This document shows positions 29,216-38,760 of a stretch of 47,500 nt of DNA, one piece after another. Position numbers and translations under genes: made by a program. This DNA comes from Symbiodinium natans. Its lineage: Eukaryota; Sar; Dinophyceae; Suessiales; Symbiodiniaceae. Within the stretch, counting starts at the first letter, position 1. The number at the start of each line of letters is the position of its first letter. The stretch is from assembly GCA_905221605.1 (NCBI GenBank), contig CAJNDS010000608.1:20001-67500 (forward strand). The letters run 5' to 3'. Under the pieces are notes generated by a model. The model saw only the letters and a program-made list of their open reading frames with translations, had not been told where the DNA came from and did no database searches.

Positions 29216-29599
29216 CTAGTGTATACTTGGAAGTTCATGGGTACTTCCAAGTAGGACGAAAAGTAATGAAGTGTACTTACGACAGGTCAGAACCTTGCTT
29301 GGGTTAAACCTTCAAGTAGGGTTAACGCTGCACCGCAATCACCCCCAACCCCAAACCCCAAAACCCTAAACCCTAAACTCAAAACTCTAAACCCAAACCC
29401 CAAACCCTAAGCTTGCCTCGAGACCCCCTCCAAGCACCCAAAAAAAACACGCCGCCCAGTCGCAATCTGCCGCGGTTCGGGCGCCACCGCGCCTTCTTGA
29501 GGTTCAGGGTTTTAGGTTTTAGGTTTTAGGTTTTGGGGTTTAGGGTTTAGGGTTCAGGGCTTAGGGCTTAGGGCTAGGGCTTAGGGTTTAGGGTTTAGG

Positions 29600-30080
29600 G
29601 TTTAGGGACTCAGAACTCAGTGGAGGTACCCCGATGATCGGGAAGCCATCAAGCCAAGCGGCAAGAGCCAGGAAACCAAGAAGCCAGGAAGCCACCAAAG
29701 CCCAGAAGTTTTAGAAACCGAACCAGGAAGCCAAGAAGCCGAGAAGAATTGAAAGGGCGGCTCCGTTATCTTGATCCTGATTTGTGTTTAATTGATCCTG
29801 ATTTAGCTATGTTTGCTCTTTTGGCTTAGCTTTGCTTCCTCCTATCCCCTGGAGCATGCATGTGCCAAGCATGCTCAGCTTGCTTGTTGATTGACCCTCC
29901 GTGCTTGTCGATCCGTCCGTCCTTGTCTCACTGTTGTGAGGGAATTAGGGCCCTATATATACCCTTTTAGGGATGATATAGGGTACCTCATTCCCCCAGT
30001 ACCTACTAACCAACAGAAAGTTGTTCTCTGAATCACGGACGCCTGTGGGCATATGTGCGGCGTATCGGTCGCACCAACTG
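29600..30080 (-). other. Island 29.6-30.08 kb
   Basis: A GAAGCCA-type short tandem run lies at 29650-29745. Minus frame DQLNTNQDQDNGAALSILLG then a hydrophobic tail follows AAATCAG| (about 29700-29800). A second candidate is 30011-30077 (donor TTG|GTTAGTAGG) with two open frames. Confidence 0.22.
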
Positions 30081-30091
30081 CAGATCTCAAC

Positions 30092-30187
30092 TAAACCCTA
30101 AACCCTAAACCCTAAACCCTAAACCCTAAACCCTAAACCCTAAACCCTAAACCCTAAACCCTAAACCCTAAACCCTAAACCCTAAAC
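30092..30187 (-). repeat. (CCCTAAA)n array
   Basis: About 13 exact units, ending at the predicted donor of the exon 30188-30316. Confidence 0.95.
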
Positions 30188-30316
30188 CTCTGGAGGCTGT
30201 TGGTGTCTCCTGTGGAGGCGAGACCCCCCTGGAGCCCTCGACCTTTCCGTCCACCAAGCTGTCCTGGCAATTCCTTTGCTCTCCGCAGGGAGAACATGGC
30301 ACTTGCCCTTGCAGCC
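30188..30316 (-). CDS. Putative exon with telomeric donor
   Basis: 129 nt with the frame VPCSPCGEQRNCQDSLVDGK and further. Donor GAG|GTTTAGGG is supplied by the telomeric array at 30088-30187; acceptor AGACTAG|. Other frames are partly open. Confidence 0.3.
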
Positions 30317-30399
30317 CTAGTCTTTGCTTCAGTGACAGTGTACCTCCCTCATACACTTTAACGACCCAAACCCTAAACCCTAAACCCTAAACCCTAAAC

Positions 30400-30575
30400 C
30401 CTAACCCCTTTAAAAGCCTCTCCTCCTTCTGTCGGCTCTTAGAAGGGACCCTTACCTTCTTTAAAGGCTTCTGACGCATGGGCCCTTGGGTCGGTTAGGG
30501 TAACACAAGGGGTATCTTCTAAGGGGTTTCCATTTAAGGGCCCATACCAAGGGACCATGTAACTACCCCAAGAAG
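30400..30575. mobile_element. Hairpin-rich short element
   Basis: Inverted arms around GGGACCCTTACCTTCTTTAAAGG and GGGCCCATACC..., similar to 13612-13680. Non-coding. Confidence 0.4.
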
Positions 30576-30623
30576 ACCCTAAAAACCGAAAACCCGAACC
30601 CTAAACGCCCCAAACCCTCAAGC

Positions 30624-30687
30624 CCCAGGCAATAGCCGTGAAGTCCCCAACTCTCAGGCGGAGGATTAGGCCCCGAGATGCGGCGTT
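30624..30687 (-). CDS. Putative exon
   Basis: 64 nt reading NAASRGLILRLRVGDFTAIA. Acceptor GTAACCAAG|, GC donor GG|GCTTGAGGG. Confidence 0.35.
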
Positions 30688-31249
30688 CTTGGTTACAGGG
30701 TTAGAAGGCTTGGGGTTTAGGGTTAGAGGGTTCAGGGTTAGAGGTTGGGGGATTTTCACCGCGACACCTCCGGGCTTTGGGGTTAGGGGGCTGAGGGGTT
30801 TGAGGGTTTGGGTTTAGGGTTTAGGGTTTCGGGTTGAGGGTCAAAGGTTCAGGGATTGGGGTTGAAGATTTTGGGGTTGCGGGCTTGGGCTAGAGCCATT
30901 CACCCCCTACCGTTGGTTCCAAAAAGCAAGTCGAACCTCTGAACCCTTAGCCCTCAAACCCCCACTAACTTGTAGAAGCCGAATGCTGAACCTAAACCAC
31001 CTGCAGAATCTGAACCATAAACCCTAACCGCCCAAAACCCTAAACCCTAAACGCCCAGACCCTAAACCCTAAACGCCCAGACCCTAAACCCTAAACCTTA
31101 AACCCTAAACGCCCTAAACCCTAAACGCCCTTAGACCCCTGAAGCGGCAACGAAAATCAAGCCGGCCTCTGAGTAACGGAGTTGTTACGGCAGGGCTGCG
31201 GGGGCCCCGTGCCAGAACCTGGAGGAAAGGAAGTCATAGGGCTTCGGAG

Positions 31250-31700
31250 TTAAGGGTTTAGGGTTTAGGGTTTAGGGTTTAGGGTTTAGGGTTTTGGGTT
31301 TTGGGTTTTGGGTTTTGGGTTTTGGGTTTAGGGCTTAAGGGTTTTGGGTTTTGGGTTTTGACAAGGGTTTAGGGTTTAGGGCTTAAGGGTTTGGGTTTAG
31401 GGTTTTAACAAGAGTGTACGGTTTAGTGCTTAAGGGTTTAGGGCTTTGGGAAGGGTTGAGGGTTTAGGGTTTGGGTTTAGGGTGTTGACAAGGGTTTAGG
31501 GTTTAGGGTTTAGGGCTTAAGGGTTTTGGGTTTAGGGTTTTGACAAGGGTTTAGGGTTTAGGGTTTAGGGCCTAGGGGTTAGGGCTTAGGGGTAGGGTGT
31601 AGGGTTTAGGGCCTAGGGGTTAGGGCTTAGGGGTTAGGGGGTTCGGGCTCAGGGGTTCTGGGCTTTGGGCTTGGGCTTGGCGCTTTGGCTTTTGGGGTTC
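31250..31700 (+). repeat. Mixed telomere-type region
   Basis: TTTAGGG, TTTTGGG and GCTTAAGGG units with a repeated GACAAGGGTTTAGGG segment (31360, 31487, 31543), giving a higher-order repeat. Confidence 0.9.
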
Positions 31701-31724
31701 AAGGTTCAGGGTCTAGAGTTACGC

Positions 31725-31843
31725 TCAAAAACGAACTATCATGGATGTTGGACGCAGATGTGTTCGGGATCGGCTTTTGTGGGTGGTTTCGCTTAGTTTG
31801 GGGATTGATGTTTGCAGGGGTATAAGGGTTCTGCACGGATGGG
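31725..31843 (-). CDS. Putative exon
   Basis: 119 nt, 38 codons to TGA 31725-31727: HPCRTLIPLQTSIPKLSETT and further. The acceptor has a long pyrimidine tract (CACTCCCCCGCAG|). Another exon, with good acceptor GCCCCCAG| and donor GAG|GTGAGC, is likely nearby at about 31898-31930. Confidence 0.3.
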
Positions 31844-32055
31844 CTGCGGGGGAGTGGAATCAAGAGGACAGCACATGATTTTTTTTTTGCTCACCTCGCT
31901 AGAATGACTCATCCAAGCGGCGGCCGTCTGGGGGCAAAGGCCGTCCATCTCTCACAGCATCTGTCTGCAACAGAGCCATGCAACCATCTTGGGTGGCCTT
32001 TCTTGTTCCAGTGGGCAAGTGAAAACCCTAAACCCTAAACCCTAAACCCTAAAGC

Positions 32056-32166
32056 CCTTGTCGGCAGAAGCTTTGATACCCACGATGTATACCCTGCGTC
32101 GCCTCTGTGGAAGCCCGAAGTTCAGGGAATCCAGCACAGCCCAGCGCAAAACAGACAGGATCCCCT
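32056..32166 (-). CDS. Exon with C5 DNA methyltransferase motif VIII
   Basis: 111 nt reading VLRWAVLDS then LNFGLPQRRRRVYIVGI. N-F-G-x-P-Q-x-R-x-R-V-Y-I-V-G is the near-invariant motif VIII of cytosine-5 DNA methyltransferases, preceded by the expected hydrophobic VLDS strand. Acceptor CTAGCAG|, GC donor AAGG|GCTTTAGGG. Motifs I, IV, VI and IX/X were not found nearby, so the rest of the enzyme is missing or scattered. An alternative frame of this island (PVCFALGCAGFPEL) is also open. Confidence 0.6.
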
Positions 32167-32174
32167 CTGCTAGG

Positions 32175-32315
32175 GGCTTTAGGGTTTAGGGTTTAGGGTT
32201 TAGGGTTTAGGGTTTAGGGTTTAGGGTTTAGGGTTTAGGGTTTAGGGTTTAGGGTTTAGGGTTTAGGGTTTAGGGTTTAGGGTTTAGAATGGTTTAGGGT
32301 TTAGGGTTTAGGGGT
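32175..32315 (+). repeat. (TTTAGGG)n array
   Basis: About 18 units directly upstream (minus-strand sense) of the DNA-methyltransferase-like exon. Confidence 0.95.
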
Positions 32316-32622
32316 TGCAGGTCAGAGGGTGTCTGGCCCCTAAGCCCTAGACCTCTTCAGGTGATTTCGAAGGCAGGGCAAAGGGGAAACTGGTAAACCC
32401 TAAACAAGAGAGCTCCAAATCCCAAACCCTAAGCCCCAAACCCTAGACCCTCTAGTTACCCCGGACCCCCCAAACACCAAAACCCCAAAACTCCCGAAAT
32501 CCCCGCAAAAACCCCCAAAACCCCCAAAACCCCAAAACTTTACAACCCCGAAACTTTAAGACCCCAAAACTTTAAAACCCCAAAACCCCAAAACTTCAAC
32601 CCCAAACCCTAAACCCACGGAC

Positions 32623-32697
32623 CAGGGAACAGAAGAAGTTGGCCGGGCAAAGCTCGCAGGTCTCTATGCCCTGCGACACGACGCTGGTGAGCCCGGC
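32623..32697 (-). CDS. Exon with CxxCPxNFFC cysteine-rich module
   Basis: 25 codons, phase 0 at both ends: AGLTSVVSQGIETCELCPAN then FFCSL. Acceptor TCTGGCGAG|, donor CTG|GTCCGT. Joined to the exon at 33742-33798 it gives ECICE-AGLTS...CELCPANFFC, an ordinary reading for GCC2/GCC3-type receptors. Confidence 0.5.
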
Positions 32698-32719
32698 CTC
32701 GCCAGAGGTTTCGGGCTTT

Positions 32720-33150
32720 CTGGGGTTTAGGGTTTAGGGTTTCGGGTTTAGGCTTTAGGGTTTAGGGTTTAGGGCTTAGGGCTTAGGGCTAGGGCTGAGG
32801 GTTTAGGGTTTAGGGGCTTAGGGTTTAGAGGGTTTAGAGTTTAGGGGGTTGAGGGTTGAGGGTTTAGGGTTCAGGGTTCAGGGCTTCAAAAGGCTTGGGG
32901 TTTAGGGTTTAGGGCTTTAGAGGGTTTAGGGTTTAGGTTGTACGGTTTAGGTTTTAGGGTTTATTATCGGGCTTAGGGTTTATAGGGTCTAGGGCTTTAT
33001 GGGTTTTGTGGGCTTTATGGGTTTAGGGTTTAGGGTTTGCGGCGTAGCGCTCTATGGGTTTAGGGTTCAGGGCTTTAGGGGTTTAGGGTTTAGGGCTTAC
33101 TGGGTCTAGCGTGTAGGCGGTTCAGGGCTTTAGGCCTTTATGTGTTTCAG
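32720..33150 (+). repeat. Degenerate telomere-type region
   Basis: Loose TTTAGGG/GGCTTTA/TTTATGGG-type sequence without clean periodicity. No gene seen. Confidence 0.8.
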
Positions 33151-33265
33151 AACCGACTAAGGCATATACCATACATAGGCTTCACACCTCGGGATGCAAG
33201 TTCACGTGAGTCGTTGGGGTCCAACTAAGGTGTTAGGGCAATATAGGGCTTGGGGAGCTATGAAC

Positions 33266-33338
33266 CTTCTTCGTGACATATCATTGGTTGTCTTATTTCA
33301 TGAGCCTGTAATGCTACATAGGGCTGTTGTTTATGGAG
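33266..33338 (-). CDS. Putative exon
   Basis: 73 nt reading LHKQQPYVALQAHEIRQPMI. Acceptor ATAACGAG|, donor GAAG|GTTCAT. Part of the island is duplicated (TTTCATGA repeats), so it could be element sequence. Confidence 0.3.
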
Positions 33339-33503
33339 CTCGTTATCTTGTTTCATGATACGAGGGAAGAAACACCTTCATCAAAGAATATACCTTGCGT
33401 CACAGGCCACACCCTGCGCCTTGTATGATGTCATCGAACCTCATTCCCCAACCCCCAAGTCCCTCAACCCTAAACCCTGCACCCTAAACCCTAAACCCTA
33501 AAC

Positions 33504-33564
33504 CCTGCACGTCAAGGCTGTGCGCCACTATTGTGCAGGATCGAGACAGCATGCTCACCCTAGC
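33504..33564 (-). CDS. Putative exon with telomeric donor
   Basis: 61 nt reading ARVSMLSRSCTIVAHSLDVQ. Acceptor TTTGGCAG|; donor CAGG|GTTTAGGG from the telomeric array. Confidence 0.35.
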
Positions 33565-33741
33565 CTGCCAAACTCGATTCATGACTAGAGATGGTCGGAA
33601 AGGTGCTGAGGGTTCAGGGTTCAGGGTCCAGGGTTCAGGGTTCAGGGTTCAGGGTTCAGGGTTTAGGGTTTATAAGGTTTAGGGTTTAGGGCTTAGGGTT
33701 TACGGCTTCAGGTTTAGGGTTTATAAGGTTTAGGGCGGCGC

Positions 33742-33798
33742 CTCGCAAATGCACTCTTGGATGCTTGCGGCACCCTCCAGGCCCGTGGTGCGCCCCTC
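33742..33798 (-). CDS. Exon with GAASxxECxC cysteine-rich module
   Basis: 19 codons, phase 0 at both ends: EGRTTGLEGAASIQECICE. Acceptor CGACGCAG|, GC donor GAG|GCGCCG. It forms a phase-0 series with 34432-34521 and 32623-32697. Confidence 0.5.
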
Positions 33799-34090
33799 CT
33801 GCGTCGGCTGGGGCTTTTGGGCTTCGGTAGCCCATATGCCCAAAGAGCCCCATGCCGTGTATTGCATGGTTTTAGGGTTTAGGAGTTTAGGGTTTAGGCT
33901 TTAGGCTTTAGTGTTTAGGGTTTGGGGTTGAGGGCTTAGGGTTAAAGAGCCCCATGCCCTCTATACGAAGCGCAAATATAGACCCCCAAATAGTAGGATT
34001 CCCTTACAATAAAGACCCCAATAAGGTACTCCCGATTTCGGAAACCACGATATTTCAGGGACGTGCCTTTCATGATGCTTGGAACCCTAC

Positions 34091-34333
34091 TCAGCAAGAT
34101 TCTTCAGCTTCCTTCAGCTTCCAAGGAACTGGGCTCTCTGGGTAAAGCTCCAAGTGCTTGTAAGGTTCAGGCTTATGGCTTTGGGCTTCAGGGTTAGGAC
34201 ACTAGGTCGCTGTCTCGCCCACTCAAAACTCCAACCGCGTGTTGCTCGCGGGCGCATGATGGCACACACGCTTGTGCAAACTCCCCAGCATCAACAACTC
34301 TCTCTAACCTCGCAATCCAAGGTCTCATTGCTT
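34091..34333 (-). CDS. Two putative exons, 34236-34333 and 34091-34156
   Basis: The first reads RPWIARLERVVDAGEFAQAC after GATGAG|; donor GCG|GTTGGAG. The second reads HLELYPESPVPWKLKEAEES to TGA 34091. The phase-0 join over a 79-bp intron is good, but the cysteine-rich series on either side joins in phase without them, so they may be a separate gene end or chance frames. Confidence 0.3.
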
Positions 34334-34431
34334 CTCATCCCTAAACCCTAAACCCTAAACCCCAAAACCCCAAAACGCCAAACCCCAAACCCCAAACCCT
34401 AAACCCTAAACCTAAACCCCAAACCCTAAAC

Positions 34432-34521
34432 CCCAGCATCCCGAACCTCCCTATCATAAGTCTGTTTCGGCATCCCCTTCGGGTCCGGGCATCGGCTGCA
34501 AAGCTCATTCCCGATGGACTC
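34432..34521 (-). CDS. Cysteine-rich exon with telomeric donor
   Basis: 30 codons, phase 0 at both ends: ESIGNELCSRCPDPKGMPKQ then TYDREVRDAG. LCxxCPDP fits the second half of a GCC2/GCC3 module. Acceptor TTTGAGCAG|; donor GG|GTTTAGGG is part of the telomeric array. Confidence 0.5.
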
Positions 34522-34619
34522 CTGCTCAAAGGGTGCGTTTCCGCATGCTAGGAAAGCAGAAGCAGGAAAGGGCTTTAGGGTCTAGGGTTTGGGGTTTAGG
34601 GTGTAGGGTTTAGGGCTAC

Positions 34620-34673
34620 TGGCACCCGGGGGATTCCAGTCTCCTGGGCAACAAGTCTGGCACAAAGCCGCAG
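34620..34673 (-). CDS. Putative exon
   Basis: 18 codons LRLCARLVAQETGIPRVP, phase 0 at both ends. Acceptor ATGTCTTAG|, donor CCA|GTAGCC. A second frame (CGFVPDLLPRR) is also open. Confidence 0.3.
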
Positions 34674-34689
34674 CTAAGACATCGACTCC

Positions 34690-34880
34690 CTACATTTAGA
34701 TCTGGGGGTTTCCGAAAATAGGGTACCATTTTTGGGGGTTCCTACAATAAGATTATAGTATTTGGGGGTATATTCACAATACAGGAGCCTAAATGGGGGT
34801 TTCCGATAGAAGGGGTGCCTTATTGGGGTCCTTATTATCAAGGGATCCTACCATTTGGGCATCTATGTTGGTGGTTGGGG
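34690..34880. mobile_element. Tandem GGGGTTTCCGA...TACC elements
   Basis: Two related units (34705-34790 and 34795-34870), each GGGGGTTTCCGA, TACCxTATTxGGGGTCCT, TATCAAGGGATCCTACC. Related to 3510-3575 and 33975-34050 (inverse orientation). Confidence 0.5.
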
Positions 34881-34885
34881 GTCCC

Positions 34886-35059
34886 TTAATATCCTAACAA
34901 TCTAGAGTAGAAGTGCAGGCATGCTAGAAACAACTGCGCCAAACCAAGCATAAGCACCAAGGTCGAACTCAACGCCCGCTGAAGCATGCACGTAGGGATA
35001 CCGAGTCGCACCGGAATGTTGATCGTGAGATTCTCACATGGCTTGAGAAATTTTGAGCT
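34886..35059 (-). CDS. Small ORF with a membrane-like segment
   Basis: 58 codons ending at TAA 34886: NIPVRLGIPTC, then a hydrophobic run (STLVLMLGLAQLFLACLHFY). It could be an exon entered at GCTTCAG| (about 34978) or a small independent reading frame. The 3' edge borders a GGGACCCC inverted-repeat element. Confidence 0.3.
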   Translation of the reverse strand, partial: SSKFLKPCENLTINIPVRLGIPTCMLQRALSSTLVLMLGLAQLFLACLHFYSRLLGY

Positions 35060-35239
35060 CAATTACGGGTGGAGTTTTTTTTTGGGTCTTTTTTTTTTTT
35101 TTTTTGGGCTTTTTTTTTTTTTGGTCGATTTCCTTGGTTTTCTCTAGGAAAAACCCTACTTTCCTTACATTTTGGACGGATTTTCTGTCATTTCCCTGAG
35201 GTTTTCGTTGGTTTTTCATAGGGAAAAACCTATTTTTTT

Positions 35240-37112
35240 ACATTTTGGACGGATTTCCTGTAATTTCCCTTAGGTTGAAGCACGCTCTGCACGGCTTAAA
35301 AAAAGCGGGGGGGTTGGGGGGGGCGCAGCCCCCCCCATTTGCAAACACAATGCACACACGATGTTTTTCAACTAGTTTCTTGGGCTTTGAAGCACGCTTG
35401 GTACAGCTTAAAAGAAGCGGGGGGGTTGGGGGGGGCGCAGCCCCCCCCATTTGCAATGCTCACACGATGTTTTTCAACTAGTTTCTTGGGTTGGGAAGCA
35501 CGCTTGGTACGGCTTAAAAGAAGCAGGGGGGGTTGGGGGGGGGCGCAGCCACCCCCCATTTGCAAACACCCTGCTCACATGATGGGTGTCAACAAGTTTC
35601 TTGGGCTTTGAAGCGCGCTCTGCACGGCTTAAAAAACAAAAAAAAGCGGGGGGGTTGGGGGGGGCGCAGCCCCCCCCATTTGCAAACACAATGCTCACAC
35701 GATGCTTTTCAACTAGTTTCTTGGGCTTTGAAGCACGCTTGGTACGACTTAAAAGAAGCGGGGGGGGTTGGGGGAAAACACCTCTCCCCCCCCCCCATTT
35801 GCAAACACCCTGCTCACATGACGGGCGTCAACAAGTTTCTTGGGCTTTGAAGCACGCTCTGCACGGCTTGAAAAAAAAACGAGGTTTTCGTTGGTTTTTC
35901 CTAAGGAAACCCTCTTCTGATTACATTTTGGACGGATTTCGTCAAACGTCAAAGCGCACGTTGCTTTTCCTTAGTTTGTCCTAGGGAAAACCCTATTTGG
36001 TTCGTTTTCTTGGTTTCTATCATTCCCTCTATATTTTCATCGGATTCATACTTTTTTTTCAACTAGTTTCTCGGGCTTTGAAGCACGCTTGGTACGGCTT
36101 AACAGAAGCGGGGGGGGGGTTGGGGGGGCGCAGCCCCCCCCCCCCATTTGCAAACACCCTGCTCACATGATGGGTGTCAACAAATTTCTTGGGCTTTGAA
36201 GCACGCTCTGCACGGCTTAAAAAAAGCGGGGGGGTTGGGGGGGGCGCAGCCCCCCCCCATTTGCAAACACAATGCACACACGATGTTTTTCAACTAGTTT
36301 CTTGGGCTTTGAAGCACGCTTGGTACAGCTTAAAAGAAGCGGGGGGGTTGGGGGGGGCGCAGCCCCCCCCATTTGCAATGCTCACACGATGTTTTTCAAC
36401 TAGTTTCTTGGGTTGGGAAGCACGCTTGGTACGGCTTAAAAGAAGCGGGGGGGGTTGGGGGGGGCGCAGCCCCCCCCATTTGCAAACACCCTGCTCACAT
36501 GATGGGTGTCAACAAGTTTCTTGGGCTTTGAAGCGCGCTCTGCACGGCTTAAAAAAAGCGGGGGGGTTGGGGGGGGCGCAGCCCCCCCCATTTGCAAACA
36601 CAATGCTCACACGATGTTTTTCAACTAGTTTCTTGGGCTTTGAAGCACGCTTGGTACGGCTTAAAAGAAGCGGGGGGGGTTGGGGGGGGGCGCAGCCCCC
36701 CCCCATTTGCAAACACCATGCTCACATGATGGGTGTCAACAAGTTTCTTGGGCTTTGAAGCACGCTCTGCACAGCTTAAAAAAAGCGGGGGGCGCCAGCC
36801 CCCCCCCCAATTTGCAAACACAATGCTCACACGATGTTTTTCCACTAGTTTCTTGGGCTTTGAAGCACGCTTGGTACGGCTTAAAAGAAGCGGGGGGTTG
36901 GGGGGGGTGCAGCCCCCCCCACCATTTGCAAACACCCTGCTCACATGATGGGTGTCAACAAGTTTCTTGGGCTTTGAAGCACGCACGCTCTGCACGGCTT
37001 AAAAAAAAAACAAAAAAAGCGGGGGGGTTGGGGGGGGCGCAGCCCCCCCCATTTGCAAACACAATGCTCACACGATGTTTTTCAACTAGTTTCTTGGGCT
37101 TCGAAGCACGCT
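35240..37112. repeat. ~110-bp satellite array of two alternating monomers
   Basis: About 14-15 monomers. Each has CACGCTxxGxACGGCTTAAAA, a G-run with TTGGGGGG, GCGCAGCCCCCCC, CATTTGCAAACAC. Monomers alternate between TTTTTCAACTAG/TTGGTAC and GGTGTCAACAAG/TCTGCAC types. The array is split by poly-T/A sequence at 35080-35240 and a non-satellite gap at 35880-36050. ORFs are artefacts. Confidence 0.9.
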
Positions 37113-37560
37113 TCCTTTCTTCCTTCCTTGCTTCCTTCCTTTCTTCCTTCCTTTCTTCCTTCCTTGTTTCCTTCCTTTCTTCCTTCCCTCCTTTCTTCCT
37201 TCCTTCCTTCCTTCCTTCCTTGTTTTCTTCCTTTCTTTCATCCTTCCTTCCTTCCTTTCTTTCCTTCTTTCCTTCTAAAACGTACCAGAAATAACGCTTT
37301 CCTATGAAACCACAGAGAAATTACTGTTTTTCGTACCAAAAACCACGAAAATGCATCAAATCCTTTAAAAATATGGAGGGAATGGTGGTTTTCTTAGGAA
37401 AAACCAAGAAAATCGACCAAAAAAAAAAAAAAGGCCCCAAAAAAAAAAAAAAAGACCCCAAAAAATAGGCCCTCCCTCAATTACCCTATCTAAGGGAAAA
37501 GGACGTGTCTGGGAGGACTGCTCAAACTCCAATTCCCCTCCAAGAAACCTGTAAGGCACT
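37112..37560. repeat. CTTC tract and A-rich spacer
   Basis: (CTTC)n with CTTT variants at 37112-37276, then AT-rich sequence with A runs at 37419-37455 that mirrors the T-rich segment at 35085-35230. No gene seen. Confidence 0.8.
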
Positions 37561-37594
37561 CCCCCAAAGCCTGCAGCCCGAGCTCTGAACCTTC

Positions 37595-37876
37595 AAGGGT
37601 TGAGGGTTTAGGGTTTAGGGTTTAGGGTTTAGGGTTTAGGGTTTAGGGTTTCGGGTTTAGGGTCTGCTAACCCTAAACCCGGAACCCTGCAGCTCTTGAT
37701 TCCGGCGCCCTTTTGCACCTTGTAGGTGCCGCGTTGGCAGGGCAGGCAGCTGCCAAGCCTGGGTTTAGGGTTTAGGGTTTAGGGTTTAGGGTTTAGGGTT
37801 TAGGGTTTAGGGTTTAGGGTTTAGGGTTTAGGGTTTAGGGTTTAGGGTTTAGGGTTTAGGGTTTAGGGTTTAGGGT
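37595..37876 (+). repeat. Two (TTTAGGG)n arrays around the GCC2/GCC3 exon
   Basis: 37605-37664 and 37762-37876 (about 16 exact units) bracket the exon at 37686-37758. Confidence 0.95.
37686..37758 (-). CDS. Exon with canonical GCC2/GCC3 (ephrin-receptor-like) module
   Basis: 73 nt reading CLPCQRGTYKVQKGAGIKSC. This is the C-x2-C-x2-GTYK-x3-G-x3/4-C core of GCC2/GCC3 domains, found in extracellular parts of membrane receptors and very common in dinoflagellates. Acceptor AAACCCAG|, donor AGG|GTTCCGGGTTTAGGG. Leaves in phase 0, matching 34432-34521. A 114-bp TTTAGGG array starts at 37762. Confidence 0.6.
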
Positions 37877-37916
37877 TGAGAGTTTAGGGCTTAGGGCTTA
37901 CGATTCAGCATCTCAC

Positions 37917-37989
37917 ATTCAAGCATTCACAAGTTAAGCTCGTGACTTCGGTTTGAATATCTACCCACCCACCATCTGGATCCCATAAC
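37917..37989 (-). CDS. Putative exon
   Basis: 73 nt reading LWDPDGGWVDIQTEVTSLTC then ECLN. Acceptor TTTTCCTCAG| is strong; donor AAT|GTGAGA. Confidence 0.35.
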
Positions 37990-38278
37990 CTGAGGAAAAT
38001 ATAAACGTTCACTCAATCCATAAACCTTAAGCTCCATACCTTCGGGTATAAATATATAAGGAAAGAAAGGCTCAGGGTTTAGGGGTTGGGGTTTAGGGTT
38101 TAGGGTGCAGGGCTTCGTTTTTCATGGCATTTTTGGGGAACAGTAGGGGGAACCCTTAAAAGGCAACATGAGGCAACTGTTGAGGGGTACAGCCTCAGGG
38201 GTCCTCTGCTTGAGGGTTAAGGGTTTAGGGTTTGGGTTTAGGGTTTAGCGTTTAGCGTTTAGGGCTAGGGTTTAGGAC

Positions 38279-38364
38279 TTTCAGGGAACTGCAGCGAAGA
38301 GGCTGTACGTCCTGGCCATAGCCCGGGCTGCACTCGCAGTCCCCAGGAGATTGGACAAGTTGTC
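38279..38364 (-). CDS. Exon with DCECSPGY cysteine-rich module
   Basis: 86 nt; frame GDCECSPGYGQDVQPLRC then SSLK gives the DCxCxPGY...C end of a GCC2/GCC3 unit. Two other frames are open, so this frame is chosen on motif. Acceptor GATGACCAG|; donor AAA|GTCCTAAACC or, earlier, GCA|GTTCCC. Confidence 0.5.
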
Positions 38365-38404
38365 CTGGTCATCCACACCCCAAACCCTATATAGGCCCTT
38401 TATA

Positions 38405-38538
38405 GGGTTCTTAAGGGAGGGGGGTTCAAGGGGGGGTAGGTACCTAGTGAACCTGAACGAAGCTTAGGGAGCCTTAGGGAGTATTCGGGAACCTTGGGTT
38501 ACATACCCACCCTGAAGCCCCCATCCCTTAAGAACCCC
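38405..38538. mobile_element. 134-bp hairpin element
   Basis: GGGTTCTTAAGGGA and GGGGTTCAAG arms at 38405-38440 are inverted at 38504-38538 (CTTGAAGCCCCCATCCCTTAAGAACCCC type). Internal GGTACC and AGGTTCACTAG. Confidence 0.55.
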
Positions 38539-38760
38539 ATAATCCCTCAACCTGTAAGGGCAATAGACTCAGAGCAGGATACACAGCAAGGGACTTAATT
38601 TCCTAGAAACCATAAACCCCAAAAACCCTAAAGCCCAGCCCCAATCCTGAACCCCTACACCCCATACCCTAACCCCCAAACCCTAAACCTTAAACCAAAC
38701 CGGCAAGCCAACCCCCAAAAACGGCTCAGGCCGTCTGTGTCACGGGATCCTATACGACCT

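Noticed and set aside
35240-37112. CRISPR-like array
   Set aside because: Spacers are not unique, the repeat covers nearly the whole unit, and the setting is eukaryotic.
35238-37307. Family of 60-200 aa ORFs with repeated motifs (for example VSWALKHA)
   Set aside because: They follow the satellite monomer on either strand, with G/C runs coding Gly/Pro; no independent coding sign.
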